From the NCBI GenBank assembly GCA_020629815.1, contig JAHDCN010000048.1:1-5511 (forward strand): a stretch of DNA of 5,511 nucleotides, read 5' to 3'. Positions 1-5,406 of this stretch are shown here, in pieces (position 1 is the stretch's first letter; every line of letters begins with the position of its first letter). The position numbers were made by a program, and so were the translations under genes. This DNA comes from Verrucomicrobiota bacterium (GTDB taxonomy: Bacteria; Verrucomicrobiota; Verrucomicrobiia; Verrucomicrobiales; DEV007). The notes below the pieces were generated by a model. The model did not search any database. It saw only the letters and a program-made list of their open reading frames with translations, and was not told the origin of the DNA.

Positions 1-30
1 CTGGAGTAGCAACTGCGCGTTACTCCACAG
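1..30 (-). terminator. Possible hairpin at the end of the MscS-family gene, cut by the window edge
   Basis: A 7-bp inverted repeat, TGGAGTA (2-8) and TACTCCA (21-27), surrounds the stop codon of the channel gene. It could be the stem of an intrinsic terminator for leftward transcription. Any T-tract would lie to the left of base 1 and cannot be seen, and one arm overlaps the last codons of the gene. This is only a candidate. Confidence 0.3.
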
Positions 31-883
31 GCTTTGCCATTTCGAAAATGGCGTGACCAAACTCGATATCGTTTTCGCGAAATGCAGTCAGCAAATTCGT
101 CAGAACGCGAGAGCGGATTCGGGTTCTCGCTTTCACATCGTTGATTTTGTAGCGCCCCTCCATCAGGACACCGGATCCCAACGCGCCACTTTCTTCGTCC
201 CAGAGAGAACGGACAACGACCTCCGCTGTGCCTTCGATGGTCTGGTCTGTTTCATCGATAACTTTTTCCGCCAGTTCAATCACCTCCTCGATCACTTCGT
301 GATATCCAACCTGGAAACGAATCCGTGCCCGTATTGGCTCGTCCTTTTGATCGGAGAAATTGGTAATGACAGAGGTCGCCAGAGTCGAGTTGGGATAGTT
401 GACCACCACCCCGTCCGGGTTGCGAATCTTGGTTCTGCGCAGTCCGATATCCACCACATCACCCCATCCGCCCCAGTGAGCGCCAATGCGGTCGAGCTTG
501 ATTCGGTCACCAATACGGATCGGTTGATCTGTGATGATGAAAACACCGGAAAGGATGTCCGCCAGAGTTTCTTTCGCGGCCAGGCCGATCGCGATTCCGG
601 CAATTCCGGCGGAGGCCAAGACTGCTGTTACCTCGATTCCATGTGCTTTGAGAGCCAGCACGAATACGGCGAACCAGAGAATGATGGCCAGAAAACGTTT
701 GGCGAACATGACCAGGCGGTCATCGAGATCATTTTCCGTCTTGCTGGCAGCCTTGGTCAGCAAAGGAAAAATGATGGTCTTCAGTATGATATGAATCGCC
801 AGACCGGCCAAAACGATCAATCCGGAACGAATCCATTTGTTCTCAAAATCGAGCGCAAATTCCTGGGCAGCAAGAAACTCCAT
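20..883 (-). CDS. MscS-family small-conductance mechanosensitive ion channel
   Basis: The 287-residue protein resembles the core of small-conductance mechanosensitive channels. These are inner-membrane homoheptamers that open under membrane tension and release solutes during hypo-osmotic shock. Three hydrophobic segments are visible: TM1 at about residues 18-41, TM2 at 63-81, and the Gly/Ala-rich pore helix TM3 at 84-117 (SAGIAGIAIGLAAKETLADI). The beta domain follows at about 120-178, with the family signatures QPIRIGDRI, GWGDVVDIGLRRTKIRNPDG and NYPNS. A C-terminal alpha/beta domain runs from about 183 to 283. The length matches the compact E. coli MscS type, with no extra N-terminal membrane helices. 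At the position of the E. coli TM3 kink glycine (Gly113) it has Glu105 in KETL, a variation common in homologues. The ATG at 881-883 is the first in-frame start and precedes TM1, with only a weak ribosome-binding site. The gene is divergent from cvfB. A long reading frame on the opposite strand is an antisense shadow. Family is certain; gating properties cannot be read from sequence. Confidence 0.93.
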   Translation of the reverse strand: MEFLAAQEFALDFENKWIRSGLIVLAGLAIHIILKTIIFPLLTKAASKTENDLDDRLVMFAKRFLAIILWFAVFVLALKAHGIEVTAVLASAGIAGIAIGLAAKETLADILSGVFIITDQPIRIGDRIKLDRIGAHWGGWGDVVDIGLRRTKIRNPDGVVVNYPNSTLATSVITNFSDQKDEPIRARIRFQVGYHEVIEEVIELAEKVIDETDQTIEGTAEVVVRSLWDEESGALGSGVLMEGRYKINDVKARTRIRSRVLTNLLTAFRENDIEFGHAIFEMAKPVE

Positions 884-960
884 GCCAGACTATTAGTCAG
901 GGCATCTTAATTATCTACGCTTTTTTGGTGCAATTCGGCAGGGGGGAACGAAGATGGCTA
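884..960. promoter_or_regulatory. Divergent intergenic region between the MscS-family gene and cvfB
   Basis: These 77 bp must hold the start signals for both divergent genes unless promoters lie inside the coding regions. The AT-rich stretch around 905-926 could carry -10 elements on either strand, but I found no -35/-10 pair with good spacing. A G-rich run (AGGGGGG, 940-946) lies upstream of the cvfB ATG and is its likely ribosome-binding site, although the 14-nt spacing is long. Confidence 0.4.
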
Positions 961-1806
961 ATGCTCGAGATTGGCAGGTGGAATACGATGATGGCGGTCG
1001 AGGAAACGGATCGCGGCCTGTTGCTCGACGGCGGGGAAGAACACGGCCTGATTCTCTCCCCTTCCCGTTACCTTCCGGAGGATGCTGAACCCGGAGAGGA
1101 ATTTCGTGTTTTCGTTTATCCTGATTCGGAAGATCGCTTGATCGCCACGACGGAAGAGCCTCTCGCTCAAGTGGGTGAGTATGCCTACCTTGAAGTCGTG
1201 AGCGTGAACCCCCGAATCGGAGCCTTCCTCAACTGGGGGCTGGCGAAAGATTTGCTCCTTCCTTTTGCCGAGCAACTGGGAAGAGTGAAAGAAGGCCAGA
1301 AGGTTGTCGTCGCCATTCGCATGGATACGCGATCCCTGCGGGTGGTCGCCTCTATGAAGACTCATAAGCATCTCTCCTCGCGCCGGCCCGAATACGATGA
1401 TGGACACCCGGTGAGTCTTCTCATCGCGGAGGAAACGCCACTCGGATTCAACGCGATCATCAATCATCAGCACATGGGACTGCTCTATCGCTCCTCCCTC
1501 GCCGGGCAGAACATCCGGGTAGGTGACACATGTGAAGGCTATGTTCAGCGCACCAGACCCGGAGACAAAATCGACTTATCTCTCGATGAGTCCGGGTATG
1601 GTCGGGTCAACTCCATTCAACAGGACATCCTCGAAGCTTTGAGGAATCACGATGGTGTTCTGGCAATCGGAGACAAAAGCTCACCAGAGGAGATTCGGCG
1701 AATCTTCGGAGTCAGCAAGAAGGCTTACAAGCAGGCTCTCGGAGCGCTTTACAAGAAGCGGAAAATTCGTTTCGAAAACAACAACGTGCTGCTGGCAGAG
1801 GAGTAG
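961..1806 (+). CDS. cvfB: CvfB-family S1-domain RNA-binding protein with C-terminal winged helix
   Basis: The protein has 281 residues from the chosen start. CvfB (YitL) proteins carry S1-type OB folds plus a winged helix and bind RNA. In Staphylococcus aureus CvfB affects virulence-gene expression, but the role elsewhere is poorly defined. Family hallmarks visible here are the N-terminal IGRWNTM...LLLDGGEE, the central GAFLNWGLAKDLLLPFAEQ, a later S1-like strand set ending in DKIDLSL (about residues 195-208), and the C-terminal FGVSKKAYKQALGALYKKRK, which is the winged-helix recognition region. The expected order is S1 (about 1-60), S1 (about 65-130), S1-like (about 140-208), then winged helix (about 215-278). 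A TTG at 925 is in frame, but the ATG at 961 begins exactly where homologues start (M-x-E-I-G-x-x-N-T), so I chose it. The gene appears to be monocistronic: it is divergent from the channel gene and closed by its own terminator. Confidence 0.92.
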   Translation: MLEIGRWNTMMAVEETDRGLLLDGGEEHGLILSPSRYLPEDAEPGEEFRVFVYPDSEDRLIATTEEPLAQVGEYAYLEVVSVNPRIGAFLNWGLAKDLLLPFAEQLGRVKEGQKVVVAIRMDTRSLRVVASMKTHKHLSSRRPEYDDGHPVSLLIAEETPLGFNAIINHQHMGLLYRSSLAGQNIRVGDTCEGYVQRTRPGDKIDLSLDESGYGRVNSIQQDILEALRNHDGVLAIGDKSSPEEIRRIFGVSKKAYKQALGALYKKRKIRFENNNVLLAEE

Positions 1807-1814
1807 AAAGCAAG

Positions 1815-1856
1815 GAGGCGCTCCACTGAATTCAGTAGAGCGCCTCAGGGTTTTTT
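1815..1856 (+). terminator. Intrinsic terminator of cvfB between convergent genes
   Basis: A 9-bp perfect stem, GAGGCGCTC (1815-1823) with GAGCGCCTC (1838-1846), continues past a C/A mismatch into a 4-bp inner stem, ACTG/CAGT, around an AATT loop. TTTTTT follows at 1851-1856. The stem begins 8 nt after the cvfB stop codon. Read leftward, the same hairpin is followed only by an interrupted T-rich stretch (CTTGCTTTC), so it may also stop readthrough from the pseudopilin operon, less efficiently. An A6 run precedes it on that strand. Confidence 0.9.
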
Positions 1857-1901
1857 GTGCGTTCTGTGGGCAACTGCAGTGCAGGTGCCGACAAATTGTT
1901 T
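1857..1901. other. Short spacer between the terminator and the pseudopilin operon end
   Basis: Forty-five bases separate the T-tract from the last pseudopilin stop codon. They contain a near-perfect palindrome at 1871-1887 (CAACTGCA-G-TGCAGGTG, one mismatched pair). It has no loop large enough to be a good RNA hairpin and no T-tract, so I assign it no function. Confidence 0.3.
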
Positions 1902-2873
1902 TTACAGGCGACTGGATAAAGAATCGATGTCGCCTGCCCGTGTTTCGAATCCGTTGCTCTGAACTTCAGCAGCGAAATTCGCATCTTCTGCAAAAGCTCT
2001 TTCAATCTCCATGATGCCCGGATCAAAGATCGATTCTTCGGCAGATGGCGCGACAGGCTCATCAATGACTACCTCATGATAGCTTGGCGAACCGGAAGCT
2101 GCGATTGGGGTAATCTGAGGGGTCTCAGCTACAGGTTCGACATAGTGAACAATCGGTTGTGGATCTACACTCAAATCAATGGAAGTGACAGGCTCCAACG
2201 GAGCCTCGGCATATCCAGCCGCATCTTCCCAGGAAGGATTGATCGTTTCCTGAGCCGGCTCTTCGAACCATTCCTCGCCTGCTGCAGATTGAGATGACAC
2301 AGCTGAAATGACATCAATTACCTCTCCTGGGTTGGCAACTCCCACCTCAGGTAGCCTTCCTCCACTTCCATTATCGGGCTCTTCAATCAAATACGTAACG
2401 GTAATTGGATCAGGCGCACCGCTTGCGCCAATAATCGTAATCGCAGGCTGAACCGGGGCGGGACCTACGTCATCCGATCCATCTGATTCGCTGCTATTGC
2501 CAACATAAGCAAGATTTCCACCCTGAAGATCAAGGAACGGCAGCGCTTCATTTCTAGCCTCCTCGGAAAGAGGAAGACCAAAGAAAGTGCCGTCAAAAAC
2601 TCCGCCACTTACCGTATCACCGGTCGTTACTGCCGCTACTGTCGCGCTCAAATCCCCTTCTACCACAAAGTCCAACCCCGCTGCCTGCGCCGACGCAACA
2701 ATGGAAGTAATGTTCTGAGCATTCCGCCGTGCGCTCGCATCACGAGCGGAATTGTTTATACTGGAAATACTCGGGATAGCAATTGCCGAAATAATCCCGA
2801 TCACGGCGATCACAGAAAGCATCTCAACCAGTGAGAACCCTTTGGATTTAGAATATGAATTTGGGATTTCCAT
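1902..2873 (-). CDS. Pseudopilin paralogue 5 (last in operon) with long acidic tail
   Basis: This 323-residue prepilin-like protein has a 12-residue leader ending in Gly12. The predicted cleavage site is G|FSLVE, with Glu at mature position 5 and Pro at mature position 22, followed by a single hydrophobic helix (about 13-38). The shared core follows: RRNAQNI (49-55), SAQAAGLDF (61-69), FDGTFFGL (93-100) and a YL/GD-like element ending in LAY (121-123). Its FFG-LS junction is one residue shorter than in the paralogues. From residue 124 a 200-residue tail begins. It is rich in Glu, Asp, Pro, Ser and Ala, has no Lys and only four Arg against roughly 38 acidic residues by my count, and contains three EPV motifs (227-229, 246-248, 272-274). 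There is no cysteine. It would be inserted in the inner membrane, processed by a prepilin peptidase and assembled in a type II secretion or type IV pilus-like fibre. AAGG upstream gives a weak ribosome-binding site. The prepilin class is secure; the fibre type and tail role are unknown. Confidence 0.87.
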   Translation of the reverse strand: MEIPNSYSKSKGFSLVEMLSVIAVIGIISAIAIPSISSINNSARDASARRNAQNITSIVASAQAAGLDFVVEGDLSATVAAVTTGDTVSGGVFDGTFFGLPLSEEARNEALPFLDLQGGNLAYVGNSSESDGSDDVGPAPVQPAITIIGASGAPDPITVTYLIEEPDNGSGGRLPEVGVANPGEVIDVISAVSSQSAAGEEWFEEPAQETINPSWEDAAGYAEAPLEPVTSIDLSVDPQPIVHYVEPVAETPQITPIAASGSPSYHEVVIDEPVAPSAEESIFDPGIMEIERAFAEDANFAAEVQSNGFETRAGDIDSLSSRL

Positions 2874-2891
2874 TATTGGTGCCTTACAGAC

Positions 2892-3419
2892 TTAGTCTCT
2901 AGCTGAGTTAGCAGGACTATCCTGATAGGACGCTGTCACATCAGGGCTCTGCCACTGGAATACGTCACCTCTTCCGCCACCGCCACCAACATCATCTGAT
3001 ATCGGACCCTCTGCTCCAGTAGAAAGCTCATTGTAGATAATGTTCGCTTGATAAACGAGATTATCTCCGTCCAAGAGCAGGTATCGTGTAGCCGCAAAAC
3101 GCTCCGCTTCAGACAGGGCAGGAACGCCAAAAAATGCTCCCGCAAAAACTCCTTCCGAAGCAGTGCCGCCTTGAACAACGTTAGCAATCGATTGAGTCAG
3201 GTCATCCGTTACAAAATCCAAGCCTGCTGCCTGCGCAGACGCGCACACCGAAGCGATACTCTGTGCATTACGCTTCGCGGCTGCAATCCGAGCCGATTCG
3301 TTGATCCTGCCAATATTTGGCACCGCAATTGCCGAAACAATTCCAATGACAGCAACTACCGAAAGCATTTCCACCAAAGAAAATGCTCGAGTCCGAATAT
3401 GGGGTTTAGGGGTTTTCAT
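2892..3419 (-). CDS. Pseudopilin paralogue 4, short Gly-rich tail
   Basis: The protein has 175 residues. The leader is 12 residues and basic (MKTPKPHIRTRA), with Ala instead of the usual Gly before the cleavage point: A|FSLVE. Glu5 and Pro22 of the mature form are present. The hydrophobic helix spans about 13-38. The core carries KRNAQSIASV (49-58), SAQAAGLDFV (61-70), VVQGG (81-85), VFAGAFFGV (91-99) and YLLLDGDNLVY (113-123). The remaining 52 residues contain SDDVG followed by more glycines (141-149), and end in a Ser/Asp/Ala-rich stretch. SDDVG also occurs just after the core of paralogue 5, so the tails share an origin. Cys59 is the only cysteine I see in any of the five proteins, so a pilin-type disulfide loop is not possible within the chain. 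The start at 3417-3419 has no evident Shine-Dalgarno sequence (upstream bases ATCATTTTCA). It is probably a minor fibre subunit; its partner specificity is unknown. Confidence 0.86.
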   Translation of the reverse strand: MKTPKPHIRTRAFSLVEMLSVVAVIGIVSAIAVPNIGRINESARIAAAKRNAQSIASVCASAQAAGLDFVTDDLTQSIANVVQGGTASEGVFAGAFFGVPALSEAERFAATRYLLLDGDNLVYQANIIYNELSTGAEGPISDDVGGGGGRGDVFQWQSPDVTASYQDSPANSARD

Positions 3420-3436
3420 TGAAAATGATATAGAGC

Positions 3437-3889
3437 CTAGTTCGAGCTTATCCCTCCGCTTACAGCGCCTCCTGGTCCGACATTAGGGTCTCCTTCCATC
3501 AAAATTGGATCGAAAGATCCCCCTTCCATGTAAAGAACCTGAGTATCCGTCTGCCAAAGATAACTTTGTACTGCATCGATCTCGGTCGCAGAAAGTGATG
3601 GAACTCCAAAGAAAGCGCCGGCAAAAACTCCTTCCGATACTGTTCCTCCTTGAACAACATTCGCGACTGTCTGCGGTAAACCTTGCGGTGCCAGAAAGTC
3701 CAGTCCAGCAGCCTGGGCCGAAGTAATAACGGAAGCAATATTCTGCGCATTCCGCTTTGCTGCAGCTTCCCGTGCCGAATCATTGATTCGGCCAATACTA
3801 GGAACTGCAATGGCTGAAATGATACCAATCACCGCGATCACCGACAACATCTCCACGAGAGAGAAAGCCTGATTGTTCTTCTTTCTCAT
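3437..3889 (-). CDS. Pseudopilin paralogue 3, shortest member
   Basis: This is the smallest paralogue at 150 residues, close to the size of ordinary major pseudopilins. Its leader is only 8 residues (MRKKNNQA) with Ala at the cleavage position: A|FSLVE. Mature Glu5 and Pro22 are present and the membrane helix spans about 9-34. The core shows KRNAQNIASV (45-54), SAQAAGLDF (57-65), VVQGGTVSEGVFAGAFFGV (78-96) and then a degenerate form of the YL/GD element (YLWQTDTQVLY, 110-120) in which the GD pair is lost. Only 30 residues follow, containing MEG twice (121-123, 131-133) and a Gly/Ser-rich end. It is the closest relative of paralogue 4 in the core, sharing a 17-base identical stretch. Its start has the best ribosome-binding site of the operon, GGAGG 10 nt upstream, inside the preceding gene. 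That combination would fit the most abundant subunit, but this is inference. Confidence 0.86.
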   Translation of the reverse strand: MRKKNNQAFSLVEMLSVIAVIGIISAIAVPSIGRINDSAREAAAKRNAQNIASVITSAQAAGLDFLAPQGLPQTVANVVQGGTVSEGVFAGAFFGVPSLSATEIDAVQSYLWQTDTQVLYMEGGSFDPILMEGDPNVGPGGAVSGGISSN

Positions 3890-3891
3890 GA

Positions 3892-4410
3892 CTAACTATC
3901 CTCCACAGTTTGAGATGGTCTTACTCCCGGCAAAATTCCTCCTCCTGCAAGCAGGTCATCCAACTCTTCCCACAACAGTCGTAAACCACCTGGTGAATAC
4001 AAATCTGCAAAGCCATCGGGAGTATAACGGAGGTTATCACCGTCCAGATTCAGATACGCAGCGGCAGCGAGCTGCTCATCCGCGCTAAGCCCGGTCACAC
4101 CGAAAAAGCTCCCTTCCAACGCACCGTCTTCTGCAGTCGCGCCCTCCACCACATTGCGAATCGTTTGGAGGAATATCAGACCTTGTTTCGCGTTTCCTCT
4201 GGGCCGAAAGGACACTCCTGCATGCTGGGCCGCTTCGTAGACCGAAGCAATATTCTGAGCGTTTCGTTTAGCAGATACACTTTCGCTACCTTCTCTAGTA
4301 CCGACCATAGATGGAATAGCGATTGCGGCAACGACACCTAGAATGCCAGTCACTGATAAGACCTCGGTGAGCGAAAACGCTCTAGTTTTTTGAACGGGGG
4401 TAAGTTTCAT
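3892..4410 (-). CDS. Pseudopilin paralogue 2
   Basis: The protein has 172 residues. The leader is 11 residues (MKLTPVQKTRA) with Ala before the cleavage point: A|FSLTE. Glu5 and Pro22 of the mature protein are present, and the hydrophobic helix spans about 12-37. The core reads SAKRNAQNIASVYEAAQHAG (46-65), then a short insertion relative to the other paralogues (around 69-80), then LEGSFFGV (98-105), LSADEQLAAAAYLNLDGDN (108-126) and LRY (127-129). A 43-residue tail follows with LYSPGGLRLLWEELDDLLAG, which looks able to form an amphipathic helix and is unlike the tails of the other members. It belongs to the same subfamily as paralogue 1. The gene starts 9 bp after paralogue 1 ends, with a weak TGGA ribosome-binding site, and ends 2 bp before the next ATG, so translational coupling is likely. 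It has no cysteine. Confidence 0.86.
   Translation of the reverse strand: MKLTPVQKTRAFSLTEVLSVTGILGVVAAIAIPSMVGTREGSESVSAKRNAQNIASVYEAAQHAGVSFRPRGNAKQGLIFLQTIRNVVEGATAEDGALEGSFFGVTGLSADEQLAAAAYLNLDGDNLRYTPDGFADLYSPGGLRLLWEELDDLLAGGGILPGVRPSQTVEDS
3899..3905 (-). promoter_or_regulatory. Shine-Dalgarno site for pseudopilin paralogue 3
   Basis: TGGAGGA on the minus strand lies inside the last codons of the preceding gene. The GGAGG core (3900-3904) is 10 nt upstream of the ATG at 3887-3889. It is the only strong Shine-Dalgarno sequence in the operon, which marks the shortest paralogue as probably the best translated. Confidence 0.7.
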
Positions 4411-4419
4411 TGTTCCAGT

Positions 4420-5406
4420 TTATCGACCGTTAGCGCTATCCACGTCCGCGGTCGGCACGAGATCTGTTACCGGTCCCTGATGCCTCCCGTCAGAGGGAAC
4501 TTCCTCAATTGTATCCTCTCTGGGAATGATACCCGGGTCTTCTGTATTAAGACTGTCCGAGGATTCAGTGACTGCGCGATTCTGCAACAAAACGCCATCA
4601 GCAATGCCTTCGCTTTCAAAAGCCTCAGAACCCTTTTCTCCCAGCTGAAAGTATATCGCATTTTCGGGAGTCCCTCCTTCGGTTGGCCTTTCACCGTTTA
4701 CGGTCAGGTCTGTGTAACCTATAAATCCGGGATGAGCGGCCCACTGCGTTTCCTGTGGATTGACGAGAGGCGCGGCTGAAATGACATCGCCACCGGCAGA
4801 AGTCGGATCATTCGGATCGACCCAGTGTTCTTCATTTGCAGAAGTCTGACTCGACGGAGGGTTGATCGGGGTTCCCCCTGCAGCATTCGTCACAACCGCA
4901 GGGTCAATAAAATCGTCGGTAGGGACTCCATCTAAGAATTGGTCCTTCACACTACCTACCCCAAACTCCGGTCGAAGCAAACCCGGGCCGAATGTAGCTG
5001 CTGTGTTTCCCCCTAATCCTCTTGATGAGCCTTCTGGCGAATAACGCAATCTTTCCCCTTCCAAGACTAGGTATTGAGAAGCAGCCAGCTGTTCGGCATC
5101 TGAAAGACTGCTCAGCCCGAAAAATGTTCCCTCGAATGCCCCGTCCTGAACGATTCCACCCGACACCACATTGCTAATCGTAGCCAGCAAGTCAGTCCCG
5201 CTTCGGAAAAATAGACCAGCATTCTCAGCCGATTCGTAGACTGAAGCAATGTTCTGGGCGTTTCTCTTGGCGACGGCCTCTTGAGAGGCGCCCCGTGTGC
5301 CGGAAAAATTCGGGATCGCAATGGCAGAGATGACTCCGATGATTCCCACGACCGAAAGCATTTCGGTCAAAGAGAATCCACCATATCGCTTGGGGTGAAA
5401 TTTCAT
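4420..5406 (-). CDS. Pseudopilin paralogue 1 (first in operon) with long tail
   Basis: The protein has 328 residues from the ATG at 5404-5406. The frame is open further upstream to a GTG at 5467-5469, but that start overlaps the proposed -10 element and would put extra residues before the leader, so I reject it. The leader is MKFHPKRYGG and the predicted cleavage is G|FSLTE, with mature Glu5 and Pro22. The hydrophobic helix spans about 11-36. The core has AKRNAQNIASVYESAENAG (46-64), FEGTFFGL (91-98), LSDAEQLAASQYLVLEG (101-117) and LRY (120-122). A 206-residue tail follows, rich in Gly, Pro, Ser, Thr, Asp and Glu. It contains SANEEHWVDP (189-198) and GDVISA (206-211), which resemble SAAGEEWFEEP and DVISA in paralogue 5 but in the opposite order. 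No cysteine is present. No Shine-Dalgarno sequence precedes the start; the leader is CA-rich. The long tail suggests a minor, possibly tip-located or surface-exposed subunit, but no family for the tail is recognisable. Confidence 0.87.
   Translation of the reverse strand: MKFHPKRYGGFSLTEMLSVVGIIGVISAIAIPNFSGTRGASQEAVAKRNAQNIASVYESAENAGLFFRSGTDLLATISNVVSGGIVQDGAFEGTFFGLSSLSDAEQLAASQYLVLEGERLRYSPEGSSRGLGGNTAATFGPGLLRPEFGVGSVKDQFLDGVPTDDFIDPAVVTNAAGGTPINPPSSQTSANEEHWVDPNDPTSAGGDVISAAPLVNPQETQWAAHPGFIGYTDLTVNGERPTEGGTPENAIYFQLGEKGSEAFESEGIADGVLLQNRAVTESSDSLNTEDPGIIPREDTIEEVPSDGRHQGPVTDLVPTADVDSANGR

Larger units (their letters stand above)
1902..5406 (-). other. Five-gene tandem pseudopilin operon
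   Basis: Five paralogous prepilin-like genes lie head to tail on the minus strand with gaps of 9, 2, 17 and 18 bp, so they are probably one transcript from the promoter at 5460-5488. No prepilin peptidase, assembly ATPase, platform protein or secretin is present in the window. The products share the leader, helix and core domain but have unrelated or truncated tails. The two promoter-proximal genes share FSLTE, GTR near the end of the first helix region, NIASVYE and a FR(P/S)xG segment. The three distal genes share FSLVEMLSV, INxSAR, and SAQAAGLDF, so the array contains two subfamilies. Confidence 0.85.

Noticed and set aside
53..910. Long open frame of 285 codons on the plus strand opposite the MscS-family gene
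   Set aside because: It lies entirely antisense to a clear MscS family protein. Its translation is polar, lacks any recognisable motif and has the composition expected of a mirror of a constrained coding frame.
925..960. TTG start adding 12 residues to CvfB
   Set aside because: Homologues begin at the M-x-E-I-G-x-x-N-T motif, which coincides with the ATG at 961. The extra residues are unlike the family, and the G-rich ribosome-binding region falls inside the extension.
958..1473. Open frame of 171 codons on the minus strand inside cvfB
   Set aside because: It overlaps the well-supported CvfB coding region, has no recognisable motif and is best explained as a shadow.
2963..2971. RGD tripeptide in the tail of paralogue 4
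   Set aside because: An RGD in a Gly-rich stretch arises easily by chance, and nothing else suggests integrin binding.
4390..4779. Open frame of 129 codons on the plus strand within the first pseudopilin tail
   Set aside because: It is antisense to the tail of paralogue 1, which is in frame with its conserved pilin domain. There is no ribosome-binding site or recognisable sequence.
1902..5406. Periodic repeats suggesting a CRISPR or tandem-repeat array
   Set aside because: The periodicity is the recurring conserved pseudopilin domain at gene-length spacing, with diverged DNA. There are no short identical repeats with unique spacers.
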